Source of the DNA: Streptomyces boluensis
GTDB lineage: Bacteria; Actinomycetota; Actinomycetes; Streptomycetales; Streptomycetaceae
Assembly (NCBI RefSeq): GCF_009908195.1
Contig: NZ_JAAAHS010000001.1
Coordinates: 35,050-99,049, forward strand
DNA length: 64,000 nucleotides
Reading direction: 5' to 3'
This document shows positions 9,744-17,998 of this stretch, in pieces. Each line of letters opens with the position of its first letter. The first letter of the stretch is position 1. The notes under the pieces are model-generated. The model saw only the letters and a program-made list of their open reading frames with translations, had not been told where the DNA came from and did no database searches. The translations under genes and the position numbers were made by a program.

Positions 9744-11039
9744 TCATCCGGCCGCGGACTGGGCGGCGGGGCGGCCCGGGTAGTCCGGCGGGGGCTTCAG
9801 GCGCTGGCCCGGCAGGCCGCCCTTCTCGTACTTGAGGAGCTTCTCCGCCTTCTCCGGGTCCGTCTCGCCCTCGCCGTACGACGGACAGAGGTGGGCGATG
9901 GGGCAGGCTCCGCAGGCCGGTCTGCGGGCGTGGCAGATGCGGCGGCCGTGGAAGATGATCCGGTGCGACAGCATCGTCCAGTCACTCTTCGGGAAGATGT
10001 CGCAGACCAGCGCCTCGATCTTCTCCGGGTCGTCGGAGTCGGTCCACTTCCAGCGGCGCACGAGGCGGCCGAAGTGGGTGTCGACCGTGATGCCGGGGAC
10101 ACCGAAGGCATTGCCCAGGACTACGTTCGCCGTCTTGCGGCCGACTCCCGGGAGCTTCACCAAGTCCTCCAGGCGGCCGGGCACCTCACCCCCGTGCCGG
10201 TCCCGCAGCGCGGCCGCGAGCCCCATGATCGATTTGGTCTTCGCGCGGAAGAACCCGGTCGGCCTGATCAGCTCCTCGACCTCCTCCGGGTTGGCCGCGG
10301 CCAGGTCCTCGGGGGTCGGGTACGCGGCGAAGAGGCGCGGCGTCGTCTGGTTCACCCTCAGGTCGGTGGTCTGGGCGGAGAGCACCGTGGCGACGAGCAA
10401 CTGGAAGGGGTTCTCGAAGTCCAACTCCGGGTGTGCGTACGGATAGACCTCGGCGAGCTCGCGGTTGATGCGGCGGGCGCGACGGACGAGCGAGAGACGG
10501 GACTCCGGCTGAGAGATCCGCACCGCGGGCGCCTTGGCGGCGGGCTTCTTGGAGGCGGGCTTCTTGGCGGTGGCGGAGGTCTTCGGCGTCTGCTTCGGCG
10601 TCTGCTTCGGCGTCTGCTTCGGCTTCTGCTTCTGGTTCGGCTTGGCAGTTTCGGCGGGTTCGGCCTTGGCCTTGGTGGCGCGCGACGAGCTGCCTGTCGA
10701 CTTGGGCTTGATTGTCGACTTGGCCTGAGGCTTCGCAGCGGATTTCTTCGCGCCTGCCGTCTCCGTACGAGTCGGCTCAGCGGCTGTCACCGAGTTGGCC
10801 GACGGAGCCGAATTTCTTGCCGCCGTCTTCGCTGCCGCGGTCTTCTTCGCTACCGTCTTCTTCGTTGCCGTCTGGTTCCGCTTAGCGGGCGCTTGCGCCA
10901 CCGACTCCACACCCTCCCCGGTTGTCCGTTTTGCGGCTTTCTCTGCGGTAGCTGACGACTGTTCGCCCACAGCAGAATCACCGTGCTCCACCACCGCCCC
11001 AGCCCCCTCGGCCTGCGCTCTCACCGGCTTGTTGGACAC
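9744..11039 (-). CDS. nth: Endonuclease III with long Lys/Ala/Pro-rich N-terminal tail
   Basis: The C-terminal ~230 residues are a base-excision-repair DNA glycosylase/AP lyase. They contain the helix-hairpin-helix [18 protein letters not shown] with the catalytic Lys, the VDTHFGR segment with the catalytic Asp, and a C-terminal iron-sulfur ligand set ([17 protein letters not shown]). Before it is a disordered tail of about 190 residues rich in Lys, Ala and Thr with KQTPKQTPK repeats, resembling histone H1-like tails. The start is uncertain: GTG at 11039 (VSNKPVRAQ) includes the tail; a start near 10520 would give the bare enzyme. It diverges from crp. Confidence 0.88.
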   Translation of the reverse strand: MSNKPVRAQAEGAGAVVEHGDSAVGEQSSATAEKAAKRTTGEGVESVAQAPAKRNQTATKKTVAKKTAAAKTAARNSAPSANSVTAAEPTRTETAGAKKSAAKPQAKSTIKPKSTGSSSRATKAKAEPAETAKPNQKQKPKQTPKQTPKQTPKTSATAKKPASKKPAAKAPAVRISQPESRLSLVRRARRINRELAEVYPYAHPELDFENPFQLLVATVLSAQTTDLRVNQTTPRLFAAYPTPEDLAAANPEEVEELIRPTGFFRAKTKSIMGLAAALRDRHGGEVPGRLEDLVKLPGVGRKTANVVLGNAFGVPGITVDTHFGRLVRRWKWTDSDDPEKIEALVCDIFPKSDWTMLSHRIIFHGRRICHARRPACGACPIAHLCPSYGEGETDPEKAEKLLKYEKGGLPGQRLKPPPDYPGRPAAQSAAG

Positions 11040-11142
11040 TCGGCCAGAGTAAAGCCAGCCACCGACATCCGCCCCTGACCCTGGTGAACAGCCCCCGATT
11101 GGGCCCCCTGTCGCACAGGACGCCACGCCGGTACGGCAAACT

Positions 11143-11156
11143 TGTGACTGATCACA
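11143..11156. promoter_or_regulatory. Candidate Crp-type site between nth and crp
   Basis: TGTGA and its exact complement TCACA separated by 4 bases, 67 bp before the crp start. Canonical CRP sites have a 6-base spacer, so this is close but not canonical. Autoregulation of crp is plausible and untested. Confidence 0.45.
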
Positions 11157-11222
11157 CTGTTTGGACCGTCCGGCATCATGGGGACCACGGTCCCCTGAGC
11201 AGGTCGACATAGGAGAGAACTC

Positions 11223-11897
11223 GTGGACGACGTTCTGCGGCGCGCCCCGCTCTTTGCGGCGCTCGATGACGAGCAGGCTGCGGAGCTGCGCGCCTCCATG
11301 AGCGAGGTGACCCTCGCACGCAGCGAAGCGCTGTTCCACGAGGGCGACCCCGGTGACCGCCTGTACGTGGTCACCGAGGGCAAGGTGAAGCTGCACCGCA
11401 CCTCCCCCGATGGACGCGAGAACATGCTCGCCGTCCTCGGCCCCGGAGAGCTGATCGGCGAGCTGTCGCTGTTCGACCCGGGCCCGCGCACCGCCACCGC
11501 ATCCGCCCTCACCGAGGTCAAGCTCCTCGGCCTCGGCCACGGCGACCTCCAGCCCTGGCTGAACGCCCGCCCCGAGGTGGCCACCGCGCTGCTGCGCGCC
11601 GTCGCCCGGCGCCTGCGCAAGACCAACGACCAGATGTCCGACCTGGTCTTCTCCGACGTGCCGGGCCGTGTCGCCCGCGCGCTCCTCGACCTGTCGCGTC
11701 GCTTCGGCGTGCAGTCCGAGGAGGGCATCCACGTCGTGCACGACCTCACGCAGGAGGAGCTGGCCCAGCTGGTCGGCGCTTCCCGCGAGACGGTCAACAA
11801 GGCCCTCGCGGACTTCGCGGGCCGCGGGTGGCTCCGCCTGGAGGCTCGCGCCGTGATTCTGCTCGACGTGGAGCGTCTGGCGAAGCGGTCGCGCTAG
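11223..11897 (+). CDS. crp: Crp/Fnr family transcriptional regulator (cAMP receptor protein)
   Basis: 224 residues: a cyclic-nucleotide-binding beta-roll (about 5-120) with a phosphate-binding-cassette-like segment [19 protein letters not shown], a dimerisation helix, and a C-terminal winged helix (about 150-215) with [19 protein letters not shown]. This is the single core Crp of Streptomyces, known to affect germination, growth and antibiotic production. GTG start follows AGGAGAG. Divergent from nth, with a strong hairpin after the stop. Confidence 0.95.
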   Translation: MDDVLRRAPLFAALDDEQAAELRASMSEVTLARSEALFHEGDPGDRLYVVTEGKVKLHRTSPDGRENMLAVLGPGELIGELSLFDPGPRTATASALTEVKLLGLGHGDLQPWLNARPEVATALLRAVARRLRKTNDQMSDLVFSDVPGRVARALLDLSRRFGVQSEEGIHVVHDLTQEELAQLVGASRETVNKALADFAGRGWLRLEARAVILLDVERLAKRSR

Positions 11898-11911
11898 TCG
11901 CGGTTCTTTTT

Positions 11912-11960
11912 GTACGTACGAGGGGTCCCGCCGGTCGTTCGGCGGGACCCCTCGCACGTA
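11912..11960 (+). terminator. Strong hairpin after crp
   Basis: Perfect 13-base stem (GAGGGGTCCCGCC and complement, 11920-11932 and 11941-11953) extended by a partial outer TACGT/ACGTA match, 15 bases after the crp stop. Confidence 0.8.
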
Positions 11961-12063
11961 TGCCGTCCCGGCCGTCGTTCCTCTGACGGCGCGTCGTGGC
12001 CGGGCTTTCGCGCAGTTCCCCGCGCCCCTGAACAGGCGCCCCCCTGCGGAGCGCCACGCGGCC

Positions 12064-12894
12064 TCAGATCAAGCCGTGCTCCCGCAAGTACTCCAGCTGT
12101 GCCCGTACCGACAGTTCCGCCGCGGGCCACAGGGAGCGGTCCACGTCCGCGTAGACGCGGGCCACCACTTCGGTCGGCGTGCGGTAGCCGTTCTCCACGG
12201 CCGTCTCGACCTGGGCGAGGCGGTTGGCGCGGTGGGCGAGGTAGAAGTCGACGGCGCCCTGGGCGTCGTCCAGGACCGGACCGTGGCCCGGCAGCACCGT
12301 GTGCACGCCGTCGTCCACCGTCAGGGAGCGCAACCGCCGCAGTGAGTCGAGGTAGTCGCCGAGGCGACCGTCGGGGTGGGCGACGACCGTGGTGCCGCGC
12401 CCCAGGATCGTGTCGCCGGTCAACACGGCCCGGTCGGCGGGCAGATGGAAGCTGAGCGAGTCCTCGGTGTGCCCGGGGGTCGGTACGACGCGGAGTTCGA
12501 GTCCGCCCACGGTGATCACGTCGCCCGCCCCGAGCCCCTCGTCGCCCAGGCGCAGCGCCGGGTCGAGGGCCCTGACCTTCGTACGGGTCAGTTCGGCGAA
12601 GCGGGCCGCGCCCTCCGCGTGGTCGGGGTGACCGTGCGTCAGAAGCGTCAGACCGACCCGTCGGCCCGCCCGCTCGGCGGTCTCGATCACGTGCCGGAGG
12701 TGGCCGTCGTCCAGCGGGCCGGGGTCGATGACCACGGCGAGGTCGGAGTCGGGCTCGGCGACGATCCAGGTGTTGGTGCCGTCGAGCGTCATCGCCGAGG
12801 CGTTGGGGGCGAGCACGTTGACGGCACGGGCCGTGGCGGGGCCGGAGAGCACCCCGCCACGCGGCTGTCCGGGCAGGGCGGCGGCTTCGGTCAT
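12064..12894 (-). CDS. MBL-fold metallo-hydrolase
   Basis: 276-residue metallo-beta-lactamase-fold enzyme with the dinuclear zinc motif THGHPDH (H87, H89, D91, H92), a downstream HTEDSLSF histidine and LTGDTILG. Family members are glyoxalase II-like or RNase-like hydrolases; the substrate here is unknown. Its ATG overlaps the TGA of the upstream NUDIX gene, so the pair is coupled. Confidence 0.87.
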   Translation of the reverse strand: MTEAAALPGQPRGGVLSGPATARAVNVLAPNASAMTLDGTNTWIVAEPDSDLAVVIDPGPLDDGHLRHVIETAERAGRRVGLTLLTHGHPDHAEGAARFAELTRTKVRALDPALRLGDEGLGAGDVITVGGLELRVVPTPGHTEDSLSFHLPADRAVLTGDTILGRGTTVVAHPDGRLGDYLDSLRRLRSLTVDDGVHTVLPGHGPVLDDAQGAVDFYLAHRANRLAQVETAVENGYRTPTEVVARVYADVDRSLWPAAELSVRAQLEYLREHGLI

Positions 12895-13781
12895 GCGGAG
12901 GTTCCCTGGGCGTTCGGGCCGCTCGGCGCGGCCGGGAGGTGCTTGGTGAACTCTTCGTGGCCGGGCCAGGCGAGCACCAACTCACCGTTCTCCAGGCGGG
13001 CCTGGGCCAGTACGGGGGTCAGGTCGCGGCCGGCCGCGGCGGCGAGCGCGTCGGCTGCCGTCGGGTACGGGCCGAGCTGGCGCAGCGTCGCGACGGTCGG
13101 CGGCATCATCAGCAGCTCACCGCGGTCGTACCCGGCGGCCGCGTCGGCGGGTCTGATCCACACCGTACGGTCGGCCTCCGTCGAGGCGTTGCGGGTGCGC
13201 TGACCCTCCGGGAGCGCGGCGACGAAGAACCAGGTGTCGTACCGCCTGGGTTCGAACTCGGGGGTGATCCACCGCGTCCACGCCCCGAGCAGGTCGCCGC
13301 GCAGCACCAGGCCGCGCCGGTCGAGGAACTCCGCGAAGGAGAGCTCGCGCGCGACGAGGGCCGCGCGGTCGGCCTCCCAGTCGGCTCCCGTGGTGTCGGT
13401 GACCACCGAGTCGGCCGTCGGCCCGGCGAGCAGGACGCCCGCCTCCTCGTACGTCTCGCGCACCGCGGCGCACACGACGGCCTGCGCCTCGGCCGCGGTG
13501 ACGCCCAGGCGCTCCGCCCACTCCTCGCGGCTCGGTCCGGCCCAGGCGACGAGCCGTTCGTCGTCGCGCGGGTCGACACCGCCGCCCGGATACGCGTACG
13601 CGCCCCCGGCGAAGGCCATGGAGGCGCGTCTGCGCAGCATGTGGACGGCGGGGCCGTCGGCGGTGTCCTTGAGGAGCATGACCGTGGCCGCCCGGCGCGG
13701 TGTCACCGGCGTCAGGGTGCCGTCCGCGAGAGCACGAATGCGGTCCGGCCACTCGGGGGGATACCACTGCCCATTCGACAT
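12891..13781 (-). CDS. NUDIX hydrolase
   Basis: 296 residues. NUDIX elements are an N-terminal GGAYAYPGGGVD and VRETYEEAGVLL, giving an overall G-x5-E-x7-REx2EExGU pattern with a longer than usual spacing. It matches the longer actinobacterial NUDIX proteins usually paired with an MBL hydrolase, as here. The nucleotide substrate is unknown. Confidence 0.83.
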   Translation of the reverse strand: MSNGQWYPPEWPDRIRALADGTLTPVTPRRAATVMLLKDTADGPAVHMLRRRASMAFAGGAYAYPGGGVDPRDDERLVAWAGPSREEWAERLGVTAAEAQAVVCAAVRETYEEAGVLLAGPTADSVVTDTTGADWEADRAALVARELSFAEFLDRRGLVLRGDLLGAWTRWITPEFEPRRYDTWFFVAALPEGQRTRNASTEADRTVWIRPADAAAGYDRGELLMMPPTVATLRQLGPYPTAADALAAAAGRDLTPVLAQARLENGELVLAWPGHEEFTKHLPAAPSGPNAQGTSA

Positions 13782-13813
13782 GGGCGGAGGCTATCCGGTG
13801 CGGCGCGGATGTT

Positions 13814-13846
13814 CGAGGGGCGACCGTGGATCACGGTCGCCCCTCG
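13814..13846 (-). terminator. Hairpin downstream of the ridA-like gene
   Basis: Perfect 15-base stem with a 3-nt loop, 19 bases past the stop of the RidA gene on the minus strand and before the start of the NUDIX gene. Confidence 0.75.
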
Positions 13847-13865
13847 CCATACGGTCCGGTCGGCG

Positions 13866-14342
13866 TTACGCCGCCGCATCCTCGAGCTCGACCTGGATCT
13901 CGACCTCGACCGGTGCGTCAAGGGGCAGCACGGCGACGCCGACGGCGCTGCGCGCGTGCACGCCCTTGTCACCGAGGACCTCGCCGAGCAGCTCGCTCGC
14001 GCCGTTGAGCACGGCGGGCTGGCCCGTGAAGTCCGCGGCCGAGGCGACGAATCCGACGACCTTCACGACGCGCTTGATCCGGTCCAGGTCACCCGCGACC
14101 GACTTGACCGCCGCGAGGGCGTTCAGCGCGCAGGTGCGGGCCAGGTCCTTGGCGTCCTCCGGGGTGACTTCGGCGCCGACCTTGCCGACCCGCGGAAGCT
14201 TGCCGTCCACCATGGGCAGCTGGCCCGCGGTGTAGACGTACGGCCCGGTCGTCACGGCCGGTTGGTACGCCGCGAGCGGCGGGACGACGTCCGGCAGCGT
14301 CAGGCCGAGCTCGGCGAGCTTCGCCTCTACCGCGCCGCTCAT
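13866..14342 (-). CDS. RidA family protein
   Basis: 158-residue YjgF/RidA-type protein. The family removes reactive enamine/imine intermediates by deamination or acts on related small molecules. Visible features are YTAGQLPMVDGKL near 38, the central DLDRIKRVVKVVGFVAS and the end VEIQVELEDAA. Its ATG overlaps the stop of the upstream DUF4177 gene, so the two are coupled. The canonical active-site Arg of archetypal RidA is not obvious, so it may be an Rid subgroup. Confidence 0.85.
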   Translation of the reverse strand: MSGAVEAKLAELGLTLPDVVPPLAAYQPAVTTGPYVYTAGQLPMVDGKLPRVGKVGAEVTPEDAKDLARTCALNALAAVKSVAGDLDRIKRVVKVVGFVASAADFTGQPAVLNGASELLGEVLGDKGVHARSAVGVAVLPLDAPVEVEIQVELEDAAA

Positions 14343-14500
14343 GCCTGCCGCTCCCGCTTGAGGTAGGCCACCAGCTGCTCGGGGTTGTTGGGGCCGGGGA
14401 CGACCTGGACGAGCTCCCAGCCGTCCTCGCCCCAGGTGTCCAGAATCTGCTTCGTCGCGTGCACGAGAAGGGGCACGGTCGCGTATTCCCACTTGGTCAT
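14339..14500 (-). CDS. DUF4177 family small protein
   Basis: 53 residues starting MTKWEYATVPLLVHATKQ, with the GEDGWELVQVV core typical of DUF4177. Function unknown. The family is common upstream of ridA in Streptomyces. Confidence 0.85.
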   Translation of the reverse strand: MTKWEYATVPLLVHATKQILDTWGEDGWELVQVVPGPNNPEQLVAYLKRERQA

Positions 14501-14637
14501 ACGGCGACTGTAATGCCTGCCTCGGACAGCCCCGCGCCGGAGCCCTGGGCACGGTTCCACGAGGCGGCGTAACGGACCTCACTGCCCGAACGCGACGGTG
14601 ATCGCACCCGAAGCCTCCGCAGTGCACGCAAAGGAAT

Positions 14638-14643
14638 TAGGCT
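14638..14643 (+). promoter_or_regulatory. Leaderless -10 element TAGGCT before the first ArsA-like ATPase
   Basis: TAGGCT ends 8 bases before the GTG start, so transcription should begin at or next to the start codon. There is no ribosome-binding site, which fits a leaderless mRNA. Confidence 0.7.
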
Positions 14644-14650
14644 CGAATGC

Positions 14651-15619
14651 GTGAGCAGGTTCCAGGTCGTCAGTGGCAAGGGCGGTACCGGTAAGACCAC
14701 GGTGGCCGCCGCTCTCGCGCTCGCGCTCGCGACCGAGGGCAAGCGGACTCTCCTCGTCGAGGTCGAGGGCAGGCAGGGCATCGCGCAGCTATTCGAGGCC
14801 GAGGCGCTGCCGTACGGGGAGCGGAAGGTCGCGGTCGCCCCCGGCGGCGGCGAGGTGTACGCGCTGGCGATCGACGCCGAGCTGGCGCTCCTCGACTACC
14901 TCCAGATGTTCTACCGCCTCGGCAGCGCGGGCCGTGCCCTGAAGAAGCTCGGCGCGATCGACTTCGCCACCACCATCGCCCCCGGCGTCCGCGACGTCCT
15001 CCTCACCGGCAAGGCCTGCGAGGCGGTCCGCCGCAAGGACAAGAAGGGGCGGTACGCGTACGACTACGTGGTCATGGACGCGCCCCCGACCGGCCGCATC
15101 ACGCGCTTCCTGAACGTGAACGACGAGGTGGCCGGGCTCGCCAAGATCGGCCCCATACACAACCAGGCACAGGCCGTGATGCGGGTCCTCAAGTCCCCCG
15201 AGACAGCGGTGCACTTGGTCACCCTGCTCGAGGAGATGCCGGTGCAGGAGACCGTCGACGGCATCGGTGAACTGCGGGACGCGAACCTCCCGGTGGGCCG
15301 GATCCTGGTGAACATGGTGCGGCCCGCGGTACTCGAAGGCCCCGTACCCACCGACGTACGCCGTACGGACCTCGCGAAGGCGCTCTCCGGTGTCGGCCTC
15401 GGCGGGGCGCGCAAGGGCGGGCTCGCGGAGCAGCTGGTGGACCCGCTGCTCGCACAGGCCGCGGAGTACGAGGAGCGGGTCGCCCTGGAGCGCGGGCAGC
15501 GGGCGCTGCTCGGCGAAGTGGGCCTGCCTGTGCAGGAGTTGGAGCTGCTCACCGAAGGCATCGATCTGGCCGGGCTCTACCGCCTGGCCACGGACTTGCG
15601 CAAGCAGGGGGTCGCATGA
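14651..15619 (+). CDS. ArsA/GET3-like ATPase (ion-transporting ATPase family), first of a pair
   Basis: 322 residues with a deviant Walker A SGKGGTGKTT at 8-17 and a YDYVVMDAPPTGR Walker B-like segment near 140. The arsenical pump/GET3 fold works as a dimer; here the two neighbouring genes may form a heterodimer. Genes of this pair sit next to wblA in Streptomyces and have no proven arsenic role. Its last codons overlap the next start (ATGA). Confidence 0.88.
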   Translation: MSRFQVVSGKGGTGKTTVAAALALALATEGKRTLLVEVEGRQGIAQLFEAEALPYGERKVAVAPGGGEVYALAIDAELALLDYLQMFYRLGSAGRALKKLGAIDFATTIAPGVRDVLLTGKACEAVRRKDKKGRYAYDYVVMDAPPTGRITRFLNVNDEVAGLAKIGPIHNQAQAVMRVLKSPETAVHLVTLLEEMPVQETVDGIGELRDANLPVGRILVNMVRPAVLEGPVPTDVRRTDLAKALSGVGLGGARKGGLAEQLVDPLLAQAAEYEERVALERGQRALLGEVGLPVQELELLTEGIDLAGLYRLATDLRKQGVA

Positions 15620-16974
15620 CGCTGGATCCGGTACCGGCCCTCGACGTCGATCCGCTGATCGACGACCCGGGGACCCGGATCATCGTGTGCTGCGGCGCGG
15701 GTGGCGTCGGCAAGACCACGACGGCCGCGGCGCTCGGGCTGCGGGCGGCGGAGCGCGGCCGCAAGGTCGTGGTGCTCACCATCGACCCGGCGCGCAGGCT
15801 CGCCCAGTCCATGGGCATCGACTCGCTCGACAACACCCCGCGCAAGGTGACGGGCGTGGACGGTACGGGCGAACTGCACGCCATGATGCTCGACATGAAG
15901 CGCACCTTCGACGAGATCGTCGAGGCGCACGCGGACTCCGAGCGGGCGGACGCGATCCTCAACAACCCCTTCTACCAGTCGCTTTCGGCGGGCTTCGCGG
16001 GCACGCAGGAGTACATGGCGATGGAGAAGCTGGGCCAGTTGCGGGCCCGCGACGAGTGGGACCTGATCGTCGTCGACACCCCGCCGTCCCGCTCGGCCCT
16101 GGACTTCCTGGACGCCCCGAAGAACCTGGGTTCGTTCCTCGACGGCAAGTTCATCCGCGTCCTGATGGCGCCCGCGAAGGTGGGCGGCCGGGCCGGCATG
16201 AAGTTCCTGAACGTCGGGATGTCGGTGATGACCGGCACCCTGGGCAAGCTGCTCGGCGGCCAGTTCCTGCGGGACGTGCAGACGTTCGTGGCCGCGATGG
16301 ACACCATGTTCGGCGGCTTCCGCACGCGGGCGGACGCCACGTACCGGCTGCTTCAGGCGCCGGGCACGGCGTTCCTCGTGGTGGCGGCCCCGGAGCGGGA
16401 CGCGCTGCGCGAGGCCGCGTACTTCGTGGAGCGGCTGGCCGCGGAGGAAATGCCGCTGGCCGGGCTTGTGTTGAACCGGGTGCACGGCAGCGGCGCCGCC
16501 CGGCTTTCGGCCGAGCGGGCGCTCGCCGCTGCGGAAAATCTTGACGAGCCCGGCATTGTGGATCAGGAGGCCGGGAAAGAAGCATTGCGTAGCTCTCCCG
16601 AACCGCCCACATCCACGGCTTCTTCCGAGCCCTCGGTTTCTCCCGAGCCCCCGGTTTCCGCCCCCGCGACACAGCACGACGAGACCATGAACGACCAGAC
16701 TTCGAGCGATCAGGCTTCGAGCGACCGTGCTTCGAGCGATCAGACGCAGCCGTCCGACGCACGCCAACTGGCCGCCGGACTCCTGCGGTTGCACGCCGAG
16801 CGCATGCACTTGCTCGCTCGCGAACAGCGCACACGTGACCGCTTCACCGCGCTGCACCCCGAGGTGCCCGTGACCGAGGTGGCCGCTCTGCCCGGCGATG
16901 TCCATGACCTCGCAGGGCTGCGCGACATCGGCGACCGGCTCGCGTCCGGAATCCGCCCGGCGGGAGCCGCCTAG
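15616..16974 (+). CDS. ArsA/GET3-like ATPase, second of a pair
   Basis: 452 residues with Walker A GAGGVGKTT at 27-35 and the switch segment DLIVVDTPPSRSALDF. After about residue 310 comes an unusual Ser/Pro/Thr/Gln-rich low-complexity linker (EPPTSTASSEPSVSPEPPVS, then SSDQ/SSDRA repeats) before a short C-terminal helical domain. Coupled to the preceding ATPase, with a hairpin at its stop. Confidence 0.88.
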   Translation: MTLDPVPALDVDPLIDDPGTRIIVCCGAGGVGKTTTAAALGLRAAERGRKVVVLTIDPARRLAQSMGIDSLDNTPRKVTGVDGTGELHAMMLDMKRTFDEIVEAHADSERADAILNNPFYQSLSAGFAGTQEYMAMEKLGQLRARDEWDLIVVDTPPSRSALDFLDAPKNLGSFLDGKFIRVLMAPAKVGGRAGMKFLNVGMSVMTGTLGKLLGGQFLRDVQTFVAAMDTMFGGFRTRADATYRLLQAPGTAFLVVAAPERDALREAAYFVERLAAEEMPLAGLVLNRVHGSGAARLSAERALAAAENLDEPGIVDQEAGKEALRSSPEPPTSTASSEPSVSPEPPVSAPATQHDETMNDQTSSDQASSDRASSDQTQPSDARQLAAGLLRLHAERMHLLAREQRTRDRFTALHPEVPVTEVAALPGDVHDLAGLRDIGDRLASGIRPAGAA

Positions 16975-16990
16975 GGGAGACGTCCCCTAG
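16971..16990. terminator. Hairpin at the stop of the ArsA-like operon
   Basis: Eight-base stem CTAGGGGA and complement with a 4-nt loop, overlapping the TAG stop, in the gap between this gene and convergent wblA. Confidence 0.65.
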
Positions 16991-17038
16991 CTCCTGCCGA
17001 GCCGAGCCCGCCCGGGCCGGCCGTTCACACCTGATCGG

Positions 17039-17473
17039 CTACCCCACGGCGGCGTACGTCTCGTACTCGTAGTGCTCCTGCTCGTGGACCTCGTCAAGGT
17101 CGTCGAGATCGTCCACGCCCACAGGAAGGATTCCCGCGCTGCGTTCGTACTCGCTGCGCGCGGTCTCAAGGAGTCTGCGCCACGAGGTGACGGTGGGACG
17201 TCTGCGCAACAGTGCGCGGCGCTCCCGCTCCGTCATCCCACCCCACACGCCGAATTCGACGCGATTGTCCAGCGCATCGGCCAGGCATTCCGTGCGCACC
17301 GGGCATCCGGTGCACACCGCCTTGGCGCGGTTCTGCGCGGCTCCTTGAACGAACAGTTCATCTGGATCGGTAGTGCGGCAGGCCGCCTGCGCACTCCAGT
17401 CGGTTACCCAGCCCATACCGGCGCCGTCCTCTCCCGAATCGAGGCTCCCCCACGGCGGCAGCGGCATATTCAC
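17039..17473 (-). CDS. wblA: WhiB-family regulator WblA
   Basis: A [4Fe-4S] WhiB protein with four cysteines (AC-RTTD..., then AVCTGCPVRTEC) and the turn motif FGVWGGM, followed by a basic helix RRALLRRRP. WblA is a pleiotropic regulator of sporulation and a repressor of antibiotic biosynthesis. An upstream ATG gives 144 residues. The classical protein probably begins at MGWVTDWSAQ (ATG at 17416, 125 residues). The C-terminus is acidic and more extended than in the archetype. Position beside a class A PBP is the conserved arrangement. Confidence 0.93.
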   Translation of the reverse strand: MNMPLPPWGSLDSGEDGAGMGWVTDWSAQAACRTTDPDELFVQGAAQNRAKAVCTGCPVRTECLADALDNRVEFGVWGGMTERERRALLRRRPTVTSWRRLLETARSEYERSAGILPVGVDDLDDLDEVHEQEHYEYETYAAVG

Positions 17474-17540
17474 CGCCGCCAGTTGAGGACGTTACGGAAG
17501 GTGGGCACAGCGCAACACCCCCTTCGGGCCCAATTCTGGA

Positions 17541-17550
17541 TGGCCCGAAC
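17541..17550 (+). promoter_or_regulatory. Candidate AdpA box upstream of wblA
   Basis: TGGCCCGAAC fits every position of the published AdpA consensus TGGCSNGWWY. It is 68 bp before the 17473 start of wblA. A match to a degenerate 10-mer is only suggestive. Confidence 0.4.
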
Positions 17551-17986
17551 GGACTATGCGTAAGCGGCAGATCACCCGACGGAGTGAGCTGACGACATGC
17601 GTGACTATCCCCAGCAAACTGGGACAGTTCAGTTGAGTCACACCGGAATTCCGGTGACGTACAAGGCGAATTCGGGCACCCGCTCCGCCGGATTCGGGGA
17701 CGGCGGAAGCGACCCGAACGGGCCGGGCTCCACTCAAGGTCGTTGAGAACTCAAGGTCTTGAGGTCTCGGAGTCCTGAGGACTCAGGATTCAGGGTCTCG
17801 GTCTCGATGTGCTCGTACGCGCCTTGATGCGGAACCGCGCTGCATTGACAGCTGAAGAAGCTGAAATCCAGCTTAGGCCAAGGCGTTACGCCTGTCCGGC
17901 GATTCGGAACGTCCGTGCCTCACATCGCCGTTCCGCCCGAACATCCCGAGAAGCGACCGTGCCTCGGAAGGCACGCGGGTACGGAT

Positions 17987-17992
17987 TAGGCT
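17987..17992 (+). promoter_or_regulatory. Leaderless -10 element TAGGCT before the PBP gene
   Basis: TAGGCT ends 7 bases before the ATG and no ribosome-binding site is present, the same layout as at 14638. Confidence 0.7.
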
Positions 17993-17998
17993 GCCCCC

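Larger units (their letters stand above)
17474..17998. other. Long wblA-PBP intergenic region
   Basis: 525 bases without a convincing gene. It holds the divergent wblA control region and, near the right end, the leaderless promoter of the PBP. At 17730-17810 there are imperfect direct repeats of TCAAGGTC/GAGGTCTCGG type. A long upstream region fits a heavily regulated developmental gene. Confidence 0.6.

Noticed and set aside
11040..11957. N-terminal extension of nth across crp
   Set aside because: The frame stays open antisense to crp, but crp is clearly the real gene there, and no ribosome site supports a start above 11039.
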